In this document: positions 12,233-22,834 of the stretch, one piece after another
Layout of the letters: each line of letters starts with the position of its first letter
Numbering within the stretch: the stretch's first letter is position 1
Assembly: GCF_003597395.2 (NCBI RefSeq)
Contig: NC_133770.1
Coordinates: forward strand, 294,079,172-294,143,171
DNA length: 64,000 bases
Source: Chelonoidis abingdonii
Taxonomy: Eukaryota; Chordata; Testudines; Testudinidae
Direction of reading: 5' to 3'
Program-made: the position numbers and the translations under genes
The notes under the pieces: model-generated
What the model was told of the DNA's origin: nothing
The model's input: only the letters and a program-made list of their open reading frames with translations
The model's database searches: none

Positions 12233-12382
12233 ACTATCAGCAGAAAGTTATCAGATCCCTCCAAGTGGTCACGTAGCCCATAACTCCATACTGTATAGAG
12301 TCCTTTAACATGAATCTCTCCCTCCTTGCTCCACTTAGTCCCATCAGGGCTCTGGACAGCTAGATAGTAAATGGTGTCTTAC

Positions 12383-12484
12383 CTTAGTTTGCTCTGAAAG
12401 ATTCACTCCCAGCTCCAGCAACCTCTCGACAATGGACAGCCTGTTCTCTCTCACCGCAATCATGAAGGGGGTCAGGCCTGACTC
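12383..12484 (-). CDS. TRPN1/NOMPC-like protein, second coding exon (ankyrin repeat)
   Basis: This exon has 34 codons, with a CTCCAG acceptor just above 12,484 and a GTAAGA donor at 12,382. It is phase 0 at both ends, so it joins exactly to the exon at 16,666. The protein reads ESGLTPFMIAVRENR then LSIVERLLELGVNL, one ankyrin unit with the usual TP..IA start, a second helix (IVERLLELG) and the turn after it. The length matches one ankyrin repeat of about 33 residues. In NOMPC the first repeat has the same shape (TPLM.A, then a helix ending in ELGAD), which supports the assignment. It has no stop or frameshift. About 4.2 kb of intron separates it from the first exon. A different long ankyrin protein remains possible. 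Confidence 0.82.
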
Positions 12485-13047
12485 CTGGAGGAGACAAGAC
12501 AGGCATTGCTGACTGAGTACCTAAATGTCTGAGGTTGGCCCACACAGGTGTCTGTGTCATCAAGAGCTATTGCTGCTCATTTCTTCTTTAGAAAGGTTAC
12601 CTTTCAGGCAACCCACTTCAGGACCTGATCCCAGCTACCATGCTGGTGCCTGGGGAGGGAGGTTAGATCTCAGGTAGCAAGGGTCCCAGCCCACACTGTG
12701 CTGTCTAAACACAATCAATTGCCCTCAAAACCCACCTTCCGAGATCCTTCCAAGAGGTGAAAATGAAACAACTCAAGCACAATTCTTTTCAGCCCAGTTT
12801 GAGATTAGAGTCAAGTCGATAAGGATGACCGTAAGAAATGCTGGGTGTGTCCTTTTTCAAGTATGGTGTTGCATTAGATTGCAGCTGTTTTAGGGCTGGA
12901 ACAGCTTAGCCATGCTGGTCCCCCCCTGAGGGAGCACTCTGCCTCAGGCTTGCCTCATGTGTCTCAGGGGGCTTTTCTTTTCTTAAGTCAGGTCTGTAAA
13001 CCCTTTGCAACCCAGTGTGAGCCAAAGCGCCACTGTATTCACACTAC
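12485..13047. other. Intron sequence just 5' of the second ankyrin exon
   Basis: In the gene's orientation this is the end of intron 1. Only the acceptor beside 12,484 was recognised. Confidence 0.35.
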
Positions 13048-13056
13048 TGTAATAAT

Positions 13057-13179
13057 TAGGGTGACCAGATGTCCCATTTTTAAAGGGACAGTCCCGTTTT
13101 TTGGGACTTTTTCTTATATAGGTGCCTATTACCCCCCATCCCCATTCCGTTTTTTCACAGTTGCTATCTGGTCACCCTA
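13057..13179. mobile_element. hAT-type MITE with 8-bp target duplication
   Basis: This 123-base element begins TAGGGTGACCAGAT and ends with its inverse ATCTGGTCACCCTA. GTAATAAT stands directly before it (13,049-13,056) and after it (13,180-13,187). Perfect terminal repeats with an 8-base duplication point to the hAT superfamily. A second copy lies at 27,286. Confidence 0.9.
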
Positions 13180-13204
13180 GTAATAATCTTTGTATGAAAT
13201 ATGC

Positions 13205-14119
13205 TGTCATAAATAGATAGCTAAGGGTTAATGTTTCTTTTACCTGTAAAGGGTTAACAAAGGGAACCAAACACCTGAGCAGAGGACCAATCAGAAAACT
13301 GAATTTTTCAAAGTCAGGGAGGGAATTTTTGGGATCTGAGTCTTTTGTTTGTCTCTCAGCTATGAGAAGCTTCTTTCTATCTTCTAATCTTCCGTGTCCA
13401 ACTTGTAAGTACAGGTAGAAAAACAATATAGACTTTTATGTTGTTTTGGGTGTATTTACATGTGTGTAACTTGCTGGAATGTTTCAAATTGGATATCTTT
13501 TTGAATCAGACTGTTTATTCATATTTTCTTCTAAGCAATAGCCGCACACCACGAGAGTTATGGGAGTCATTTTTCGTTATATAAGTTTTCTTTTTCAAGA
13601 CTTGTTTGAGTTTTTCTCCTCCCGCTGGTAGGCCAAGGAACAAGGGGAGGGAATTCTCTTTGTGTTCAGATCTAACGAGAGTAGAGTACGCTCTGCAGCA
13701 CCAGGGAATTCTCGTGGGAGGGGAAAGAGGAAGAGTAGAATCATTTCTATTTCTTGTTAATTGGGGTTTGTCTCATTTGTGGAATAAAGGAGACATGCTA
13801 TTCTTGGTAGTTGTGATGAAAGAGTGTGCATCTATATTACCTCTCGAGGTTAGACCCAGAGAAGGAATAGTCTGGGTGGGAGAGAAGAGAGGGGGAGAGG
13901 GAGTGGTTATTTACCCTTTCGTGGTAGGCTCAAGGGCGTTCTGAGTCTTGGGTCCCCCCAACAGAGGGTTTGGGGAGACCAGAGGGGGCCAAAACCCTGG
14001 AATTTTTGGATGGTGGCAGCGAGATCAAAGCTAAGCTGGTAAGTAAGCTTAGAAGGGTTCATGCTAAGCACCCAGATTTTGGACACTAAGGTCCAGATTT
14101 GGGAGAGAGGCTTATGATA
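13205..14119 (+). mobile_element. Solo LTR with 5-bp target duplication
   Basis: The LTR begins TGTCATAAATAGATAGC and ends GGCTTATGATA. TATGC flanks it on both sides (13,200-13,204 and 14,120-14,124). Its 3' end has GGTGGCAGCGAGATCAAAGC. The length is about 915 bases. A relative in the other direction lies at 35,091-36,005. Confidence 0.85.
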
Positions 14120-14884
14120 TATGCCTTGTGAGATGTCAACTGAAAACTAACAACGCACTAGTGAATAATATCATGATGAAAAGTAGGTAGCAACATTATA
14201 CGTAAAGTTATGAATTCCCCCTGTACGATGGTATTAGAACATGTTCAAAACCAGACAGCCCTGCCTAGGCAAAAGCTTTTAAAGCAGGTCTAGCATAAAC
14301 AAAGGGATCTGTGTTTACCCCAATTTACATATAAGTAGCAAATAGGATCATCAAGGCAGCAGGGGGAGGAGATGGTAGGAAACAGAATAATTTGCATTTC
14401 GGCAAACATAAATGGGGGAAGAAAGAGCACAGAGATTCCTTCACCACCAGACTCCATGTTGCTTTTCTCACTGCTTGAATAAACTTTACTTTGAGGCGTA
14501 ACCGTCAGAAGACTCCAAGGTTCACTGGACTATCAAAGAAAGGGCCAGAGAGCCTCTTGTTTTCTCTTTCACCTAAGAAGACAAAGGCACCTGTGCTGTT
14601 ATGCCTCTGGAAGAGATCCTGAGAGAGGAGAGGGTCCATCTTTCTGGTGGACTGCAGGTGTTGAACGCCATCTTGCCAAACCCTTGAACCAAAACTTGCT
14701 AGGTTAAGTATGAGACTTTCAGAGGCGTGTTTTCACTTTCAGTTGCTGGTAACCATTTCTAACTTTCTCTCTCAGACTTGAATTCACTTAAAACCCTATC
14801 TTCTTTTGTTCAGAAACTTGTTTTGCTGTTAATCTAAACCAACATCATTGTGTTTGTACTCCAGTGGTGTCAACTCCAGTTAAT

Positions 14885-15412
14885 CATAGAATCACAGAAT
14901 ATCAGGGTTGGAAGGGACCTCAGGAGGTCATCTAGTCCAACCCCCTGCTCAAAGCAGGACCAATCCCCAACTAAATCCTTAAAAACCTCTAAGGAAGGAA
15001 ATTCCACCACTTCCCTAGATAACCCATTCCAGTGCTTCACCACCCTCCTAGTCAAAGTTTTTCTTAATATCCAACCTAAACCTCCCCCACTGCAACTTGA
15101 GACCATTACCCCTTGTCCTGTCATCTGCTACCACTGGGAACAGTCTAGATCCTTCCTCTTTGGAACCCCCTTCCAGGTAATTGAAAGGAGCTATCAACCC
15201 CTCCACCCCCATTCTCTTCTGCAGACCAAACAATCCCAGTTCCCTCAGCATCTCCTCATAAGTCATGTGTTCCAGCCCACGAATCATTTTTGTTGCCCCC
15301 CCTAGCCCTAACCCAATTTTTCCACATCCTTCTTGTAGTGTGGGGCACAAAATTGGACACAGTCCTCCAGATGAGGCCTCCCTAATGTCGAATAGAGGGG
15401 AATTAAGTGTGT
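14885..15412 (-). mobile_element. CR1 LINE, end of reverse transcriptase ORF and 3' end
   Basis: The plus strand starts CATAGAATCACAGAATATCA, the inverse of a CR1 tail. The minus strand gives a long open stretch with the CR1 ORF2 C-terminal pattern (ATKMIRGLEHMTYEEMLREL, then GLFGLQKR), running from 15,412 to about 15,048. It is 5'-truncated. Confidence 0.88.
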
Positions 15413-16000
15413 CCAATGTGGCCAACTGGGGTGTTGTGTCTGGTTAGAGGAGCAAATGAATCATATTATTTCTCTGAACCATCCTGTAGAAGGATGGACA
15501 TTACAGAGCACATGGTTTGGGGACAATTCGGGACTGGGAGTGTGTTGGGGTCACCCTGCAAGTAGTAACCAAGGCTGCTGGAAGCTGCAGACAGGCTGCT
15601 AGGGTCAGAACTGCTGTATCAGGGCTGTCTAGCACACAGACCTTCAGGGTGTGACCTGCATGCTTGCCGGCTGGTTGTGAGTGACCCAGGTTGGGAGTTC
15701 CAAGAGCAAGGTTACAGGGCAGGCAGTGACACTCAAAAAACCAGGCGCTAGGTTGGTTAATGAACATTAAATCCAAGCCCAAAGCTCTTGACCTTGAATG
15801 GCTAAATGCCCTTTACAGGCAGTGGCACCAGTTAGCAACATGGGCTCAAGACTCCAGGACTTTTCCATGCTCTGTGGCTCAGACAGTGCTGCTCAGCACA
15901 TGTGGAACACTTCAACAGACAGCCCCCTTTGGATGGGATGGTTCACAAACACTATCCAATTAAATGAGTCCTTCTCCTCTGTCCATACTGAAGGCTGGTT
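15413..16000. other. Intron sequence, nothing recognised
   Basis: No exon or clear repeat between a CR1 copy and a MIR-like SINE. Confidence 0.3.
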
Positions 16001-16280
16001 TTGCGGCTAAGTCTCTGGGTTAGGGCTCAGTAAATCCGAGTTCAATCCCTGGCTCTCCCTCAGACATTGTGTGCGACTTCGGGCAAGTCACCTCAGCGCT
16101 CTTCACTGGGTTCTCCATCTCTAAACCAGAGGCGGCAATGGTTCCTTTATCTGCCGTGTCTATTTAAATGGGAAACTCTTCCAGGCAGGGACCGCCTCAC
16201 TATGTGTTTGCACAGTGCCTCTCACAATGCAGCCAGGATCTCAGTGGTGGTCCTGCTATTGTAATGCACACAATAATAGT
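16001..16280 (+). mobile_element. MIR-like CORE-SINE
   Basis: GAGTTCAATCCCTGGCTCTC, CTTCGGGCAAGTCACCTCAG and the tail TTTGCACAGTGCCTCTCACA occur in MIR order. It lies in intron 1 of the ankyrin gene. Confidence 0.65.
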
Positions 16281-16665
16281 GAAACCGTTGGCTGAAACAT
16301 CCTTGTTCTTAACAAGGAGAAGCCGTTCAGTGAGAACCACAACTGGGAAGGAGAATGGGAGCAGGGTCGTCAATTCATGCTGGTAATAACGGATTTACCC
16401 ACCTATTCCAGCTAGTGGAATACTCTGCCTCCAGCAGAGGTGAATACAAGATGACGCAGACTGAAGCAAACCCCTGCTCCCAAGGCACTTGGCCATTTAT
16501 GCAGTGGAAAGAACCCTGAGTCGCTCCGGTGACTCCAACTCTTGCCTTCCTCACTGCCTCTCCCCGCCCCCCCCACCCCCAAATCATCATAGCACCATTT
16601 ATTCTTTTGTATCTGTCATAACACAAGCAGACGCGGAAACAGTTTCCTGGCTGTTAGCTACTTAC

Positions 16666-16818
16666 TTGGTCAGTCTGGGAGATGGCCAGGTCCCCCTTGT
16701 CCATGCCTCTCAGGGTCTGCTCCAGGGTGATCCACTCCCCTTTGGTGGCTAGCTGCAGCACTCTGCTGCCAGATGCGAATGATCCTGGGGGGCTGAGAGA
16801 CGAACTGTTCTCGGACAT
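16666..16818 (-). CDS. TRPN1/NOMPC-like protein, first coding exon
   Basis: First coding exon of an ankyrin-repeat gene on the minus strand. It gives 51 codons, from ATG at 16,818 (A at position -3) to a consensus GTAAGT donor at 16,665, and ends in phase 0. The protein starts MSENSSSLSPPGSF and continues with GSRVLQLATKGEW and an EQTL segment. A Ser/Pro-rich leader followed by a 'SRVL..ATKGEW' block just before the first ankyrin repeats is how I recall the N-terminus of the NOMPC/TRPN mechanosensory channels. I chose this ATG because the family-like sequence starts here. The frame stays open upstream to another ATG at 16,977, but that stretch includes a cytosine run and has no family-like sequence, so I read it as 5' untranslated. 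Exon status is well supported; the TRPN name is inference. Confidence 0.72.
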
Positions 16819-17819
16819 TTTCCTTCTCTTCCCCCAAATCGGATTCTTTTCAAGGTCAGTCCTTGCACGGCCCCTTGTAGGGAACCATATTTCTTCTCTC
16901 CTCGGCTGTGCTGGGAGAAGGCGTCTCAGGCAGTGACCAATGTCAATTTCTCTTTCTTTTGCTCCCCCCCCCCCCATTCTCTGTTGATTCAGACTCTTCC
17001 AATCAGAGGGGTCTTTCAGCTCAGGCTCTGGTTAAACTTTTCTAACTCCTCCTTTGTGTCCCGGTTACCTTGACATCAGCCTCCTGCAGAGGGGTGAGGT
17101 GGGGGTTGGGTTTTCTGCCCGTTAAAAAGCTGCCTTTATCAATTTTCCTACAAGAGCTTAATTCAGTCAAGTTCACGGGCCTGGGGCATGAAAAATGCAA
17201 CTCCTTCTAATGAGGATTGTGTAACATCACCATCCTACTGCGAGCCGGATTTGAAGAGTTACTGCTGCTGCTTGGTCTTTCTTACTCGAGATAGGCCCAA
17301 CAGGATGCAAGATGTCACCCTCCAAGAGCTGAACTTGCCACATGCACTTGGGTTCAGAGTCAACGGTTTTAAACCATTTCCCACCAACCATTTTCTTGGG
17401 CATTTTTTGTAGAAAAAGCCACCATGATCCCAAGTGATCTAACAGCACTAGATGCTCCCAGGCCTTATAATTCCAACATGGGGGGAGGCAGGAATTCAGG
17501 CCATAGGACTGGAAAGTACATCCTGTGTCAGACAACCGCGCCACATAAACTTGTTAATAAATGTATCAAGCTCCATCATAAAACTAGTTAGAAAAGCATA
17601 TCCATGTTCACAGCCGTTGCAGGCAGTAAATGCTGAGTGCAGTTTGCATTCAATCAATATCTTTTTACACCTCCCTTCTTTGCTTATGGCAAGTAGATCT
17701 ACTTTGCATCCCCCTAAAGGGGCAGACAGAGGGCCCTGCCAAGCAAGACAGGAGCTGTGGTCTGACCTGCCATGATGAGCAGCACGTTTCAGGACATGTT
17801 GTATGTATCTCTTAGTAGT
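16819..17819. other. 5' flank of the ankyrin gene
   Basis: This should hold the 5' untranslated region and promoter on the minus strand. The frame stays open from 16,818 up to an ATG at 16,977 beside a run of cytosines. I see no CpG-rich block and no clear TATA box. Confidence 0.35.
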
Positions 17820-17994
17820 TATAGAAGATCAGGGTTGGAAGGGACCTCAGGAGGTCATCTAGTCCAGCCCCCTGCTCAAAGCAGGACCAACCCCCAGACA
17901 GATTTTTGCCCCAAAGCCCTAACTGGCCCCCTCAAGGATTAAACTCATAACCCTGGGTTTAGCAGGCCAACGCTCAAACTACTGAGCTAGCCCT
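17820..17994 (-). mobile_element. Turtle tRNA-head SINE (Cry type)
   Basis: A full-length minus-strand copy with GGTTTAGCAGGCCAACGCTC (complement side of the head) and the CR1-like tail at 17,820. Confidence 0.85.
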
Positions 17995-19270
17995 CTGTCA
18001 GAAGCAGCAGCCACATTTACCAAGTGCTTTCCAGACATACAAGAGATGGTTCCTGCCTGGAGGAGCTCATGATCTAAGGACATAGAGATCTGGGAAGGGG
18101 AAGAACAAAAAGAATTTTCGATACGAGTCAAGAGGCAGCACTAGCTCTCTGGCCACATTACAGATAAACCAGGCGTGGCAGCACAGTGAGACTGTGGGAA
18201 AGAAGGGGAAGGGTGGATGGGTTAAACCCATGAGAATGTTTGGCAAGGCAGGCAGATGGCACCTGGACTGTGGCAGGAAGGATGCCAATGCCACTAGTAA
18301 CAGACAGAGCTGGTCAGAAATTTTCGGATGCAGTATCTTTCCATCAGAGGGCGTCCAGGGAGTGCGTCTGATTTTGGAAACACCAAACTATAGCTAGGAG
18401 ACAGTTTTGGTGTTTCTGAGATGAAATGCAGCAGGATTTGACTTCCAGGAAAGATGCTGGAGCATCGGCTTTGCATCGTGCCTGGGGAGGAAAATATTTC
18501 CAAAACACTCAAACAGTTTGCAGAAGTGAAACTTAGTTCCCCGTCCAGCTCCAGTCACAGACAGTGGCAGGAGCCAGGAGAGGGCTTCTGATACACCTCA
18601 AGATCAGGCTGAAGGCAAGTGATCAAGCAGGAGAGGTCAGAGAGATGGGCCCAAAAGGTGGGACTGACAGGAGGGGGGCTGATCAGGAGAGGAGAGCTAG
18701 CTTTACATACATTCACCTCAATAATGGCTCTTGCGCCAAATGTGGAGGTGTCTCATCACCTCCCTCCAGCTACTCGCTGGCAGGGGAGCCCAGGTTAAAT
18801 TTCCTGTGAATCGAGAGTCAGTGCAGGAACTAGGTTAGTGGAGTCTTATGTCTGGAGCACATATTACTATGTCATCAGTCTATATCCTGCTCCTACTTCT
18901 CTCCTAGTGGAGAGCCAAATTAGCTCACACCTATCCAAAGGGTTATCTTTCTTGACCAGGCCCCAGGAGAGCTTAGTCACACACTGATTTCCCAACTCGG
19001 TTCTCCACTGAAAATAACAATTTACAAGAGTTGCCTTGAAAAAGAAAATGTTCCAGTGACCTCCGGTGGCATCCCTGGGAATGAGTGGAAAATACTATTG
19101 ATTATTGAACTGTGCTGGCCGGTCCTCAGGCCCAGACTTGGACAGAGCAGAAGATTGGGCCAAGAGGATGTTACGTTTAATTTCTTTGTTTGAAGGGATG
19201 TTCAGAACAGGTGACTGTGATTACAGAGGAGGATTTTAAGGCTGATCCTTTGGTTGTTTTGGGTCCATGA
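17995..19270. other. Non-coding, one faint repeat
   Basis: About 18,010-18,080 (GTGCTTTCCAGACATACAAG, GGAGCTCATGATCTAAGG) looks like an old CR1/L3 piece. The rest shows nothing. Confidence 0.3.
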
Positions 19271-19274
19271 CACA

Positions 19275-19480
19275 TAGCCTATGTCTACACTGGCACTTTT
19301 GTTGTTAAAACTTTTGTCACTGAGGGGTGTGAAACCTCCCCCACCTTAACGACAGAAGTTTTAGTGACTGTGACTATGTAAATGGCAACTGTGTTAACTG
19401 TTTCAGTACTGGGCCTTTTAGCTATAATGGGATGGTGGGCAGAACTTGAACCAAGAACTGGAATAAGCATCTGATACACA
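19275..19480. mobile_element. Fragment of a hAT-type MITE
   Basis: It starts TAGCCTATGTCTACACTGGC, the usual outer end of a turtle MITE family, and carries CTTAACGACAGAAGTTTTAG inside. The other end is not clear. Confidence 0.4.
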
Positions 19481-19831
19481 GCTGTGTTTGCAAGAAACAG
19501 ACTTGATTCCTTGGTCACGTGGCAGCGATCCGTACACTAGCACCAATGGAACCCATTACAAATACCACACCCTTTCCTTCATACTCCCAACTCCTGCTCT
19601 GGAGTTTTCCAAAGGGATGAAAGAATGGGGATTGCAAAACCCAATAGAACAGCAAAGTTATGATGATATTGCAAAAATTCAGTGAGACTCTTATTAGAGC
19701 TGGTCAGCAAACAGGAAACAATTTTATAAACATTTCCCTGCTCATTTTTCAATCAAAACATCAAAATATTTCACCCAGCTCTAATCAATATTTTAATGCT
19801 TCCCTGCAGTGTTGGAAACCCAACAGGTGGG

Positions 19832-20991
19832 TGTGACGGGTTGGATCACAGAAACCCCCTTGGAAGCTGCCACCCGATGTGCCAAGACTACTTCTGCCCC
19901 TGCTTTCCCAGCCAGCTCAGGACTTCAGCACCATGCTTTGCTGAGTCAGACATGCCTGTCTGCTCCAACACAGTCCCAGGCTCTCAATTACTTGCCACAA
20001 AGCTGCAGGTTTACCTGAAAGCAGCTAACAGAAATGTTCCTTTCTTTAGCACTCAGATGCCCAACTCCCAATGGGGTCTAAACCCAAATAAATCCATTTT
20101 ACCTTGTATAAAGCTTATACAGGGTAAACTCATAAATTGTTCGTCTTCTATAGCACTGATAGAGAGATATGCACAGCTGTTTGCTCCTTCAGGTATTAAT
20201 ACATACTCTGAATCAATTAATAAGTAAAAAGAGATTTTATTAAATACAGAAAGTAGGATTTAAGTGGTTCCAAGTAGTAACTGACAGAACAAAGTAAGTC
20301 ACCAAGCAAAATAAAATAAAATGCACAAATCTATGTCTAATCAATCTGAATACAGATAATCTCACCCTCAGAGATGCTTCAGTAAGTTTTTTCCTCAGAC
20401 TGGACCCCTTCCAGGCCTGGGCACAATTCTTTCCCCTGGTACTGCTCTTGTTCCAGCTCAGGGAGTAGCTAGGGGATTCCTCATGATGGCTCCTCTCTTT
20501 GTTCTGTTCCACCCCTTTATATATCTTTTGCATAAGGTGGGAATCATTTGTCCCTCTCTGGGTTCCCACCCCCTCCTTCTCAGTGGAAAGACACCAGCTT
20601 AAATATGGATTCCAGTTGAGGTGACATGATCACATGTCACTGCAAGACTTCATTGCCCCACTTGCCAGCATACATATATACAGGAAGACTTACAGGTAAA
20701 ACACACCCATCTGCAGACAATTGTCCTGGTTAATGGGAGTCATCAAGAGTTCAAACCACCATTAATGGCCCACACTTTGCATAATTACAATAGGCCCTCA
20801 GAGTTATATTTCATATTTCTAGTTTCAGATACAAGAGTGGTACATTTATACAAATAGGATTATCACACTCAGTAGATTATAAGCTTTGTAATGATACCTT
20901 ACAAGAGACCTTTTGCATGAAGCATATTCCAGTTACATTGTATTCACTTATTAGCATATTTTTATAAAACCATATAGACTGCAACGTCACA
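19832..20991 (-). mobile_element. ERV-type solo LTR with 5-bp target duplication
   Basis: The ends are TGTGACG and its inverse CGTCACA. GTGGG flanks both sides (19,827-19,831 and 20,992-20,996). On the minus strand it has a TATATAAAGGGG box near 20,515 and an AATAAAATC signal near 20,237, in the order expected for an LTR. No internal genes accompany it. Length 1,160 bases. Confidence 0.88.
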
Positions 20992-20996
20992 GTGGG

Positions 20997-21536
20997 GTTG
21001 GGGTGTCTGGGAGGGAGTTAGGGTGCGGGAGGGGTGGTGGTTCTGACCTGGGGCAGGAGGTTCGGGGTGCGGGCTCTCGCTGGGTGGCACTTACCTCAGG
21101 TGGCTCCTGGTCGATGGTGCATCGAGACTAAAGCAGGCCGCTTGCCTGCTCTGGCTCCACACTGCTCCTGGAAGTGACCGGTATGTCCGGCCCCTAGGGG
21201 GAGGCACAGCCAGGTGGCTCTGCATGGTACCCACACCCACAGGCACCGCTTCCGTAGCTCCCATAAGCTGCAGTTTCCAGCCAATGGGAGCTGCAGATCC
21301 TCACTCGGTGCAGGGGCAGCATGCAGAGCTTCCCTGATTGCCCCTACACCTAGGGGGCAGACATGTCGGCTATGTCCAGGGAGCTGGTCAAAGCCAGGGC
21401 AAGCAGAGAGTCTGCCCTAGCCCCACTGCACCACAGACCAGACTTTTAACAGCCTGGTCAGCAGTGCTGAGGGGAGACACCAGGGTCCCTTTTCGACCAG
21501 ACATTTCGGTCAAAAACCGGACGTCTGGCAACCCTA
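20997..21536 (-). mobile_element. GC-rich non-autonomous element
   Basis: On the minus strand it begins TTAGGGTTGCCAGACGTCCG followed by a GTTTTTGACC block, has a CCAATGGG-type box near 21,278-21,285, and ends in a degenerate GGGGTTGGGG tract. I recall this as a common turtle repeat. The opposite end is unclear. Confidence 0.55.
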
Positions 21537-22267
21537 ATTGGAGGTTTACAGAAGGTGCTTAGGGTCTTCAGAAGGAAAACTCAGAACAGATACCATTTCC
21601 CACTCACGCTACACTTAAACCATGAGGCAAAACAGAAGCCTCTGTTCTGTCAGAAGCGCCAGCTGAATTGCTTTTTCAATTGCAGTCAACAAACCAGATT
21701 GCCATGAGCTGAACTTTAAGACCCTCACGTACACTGGACAAGTTGGAGGAAAAGCATCGAAAAATCTTGATGATGTCTTTTTCTTAGTCCCTAATCCAGT
21801 GCCTTCAGTTCACCTGGCCTGCCATGTTGTGACACCATCGCATCTGAGAAAAGCTGAGATTTTCATAAGCTGCACATGCAATTTTCTTGCTCAGGAGAAG
21901 TGGAGTGGAAGCTCATCTTTGCACATTTCTGATGCTTTGTAGTCTAAGACTGGGCAAGGATTGCTGTATAGTTACGTGAGCATGGGGCTAAAACAAACAT
22001 TTTTTGAGTTCTATTCCCAATTGCCACCAACTTATGGTGGGATTTTGGGCAAATCCTTTAGCTTCTTTCTACTTCTGTTGATCCTTCTGTATAAATAGGA
22101 ACAGCACTGGGACAAATTCCCAGCCACTGAGGACTTCATAACTGTCCCCATGCTGCACACCACTGCCACTAGGAACTTCACAGTGCGGGGTAGAACTCAG
22201 ATTGTTTTCTGCTTCCAAAGTGAGGCCCCTAACACACTAAAATAAATAAATATAAATATATGGAGAT
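21537..22267. other. Unclassified spacer
   Basis: Nothing recognised except loose MIR-like sequence near 22,020-22,100. Confidence 0.3.
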
Positions 22268-22438
22268 ATACCTATATCTCACAGAACTGGAAGGGACCCT
22301 GAAAGGTCATTGAGTCCAGCCCCCTGCCTTCACTAGTGCTGATTTTTGCCCCAGATCCCTAAGTGGCCCCCTTGAGGATTGAATTTACAATGCTGGGTTT
22401 AGGAGGCCAATGCTCAAACCACTGAGCTATCCCTCCCC
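22268..22438 (-). mobile_element. Turtle tRNA-head SINE (Cry type), diverged
   Basis: Minus-strand copy with head GGGGGAGGGATAGCTCAG at the right end; the CR1-like tail at 22,270 is more diverged than in other copies. Confidence 0.8.
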
Positions 22439-22487
22439 CACTCTGATATGGAGAGACTCATTGTTAGTTGTTAGCAGTATCTGGCCT

Positions 22488-22755
22488 GTCAGGGTTCCCT
22501 CCCCTCCTCTGAACTCTGGGGTACAGATATGGGAACCTGCATGAAAACCCCCCAAAGCTTATATTCTAGCAGCTTAGGTTAAAAACTTCCCCAAGGCACA
22601 AATTCCTGTCTTTGGACAGTATTGCTGCCACCACCAAGTGATTTAAACAAACATTCAGGGATGGGTCACTTGGAATCCCTAATTCCCCCAAAATATTCCC
22701 CCAATACTCTTCACCCCCTTTCCTGGGGAGGCTTGAGAATAATATATAAACTAAC
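22488..22755 (-). mobile_element. LTR fragment
   Basis: The plus strand reads TGTCAGGGTTCCCTCCCC, GGGTACAGATATGGGAACC and TCCTGGGGAGGC, the inverse of a turtle LTR's 3' portion. It is cut off near 22,755. Confidence 0.5.
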
Positions 22756-22834
22756 TGCCTTAGCAATGTGAGTACAGACCAGACACAATGTAGAACTGAT
22801 AAATGAAATTGTTTTTAATTGTTCACTTTATTAA

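Larger units (their letters stand above)
13048..14884 (+). mobile_element. Outer solo LTR, interrupted twice
   Basis: Taking out the two insertions at 13,057-13,179 and 13,205-14,119, with one copy of each duplicated target, leaves one continuous LTR. It begins TGTAATAATCTTTGTATGAA, continues at 14,120 with TATGCCTTGTGAGATGTC, has AATAAA near 14,479 and ends by about 14,884, where a CR1 begins. Length without insertions is about 785 bases. Confidence 0.65.
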
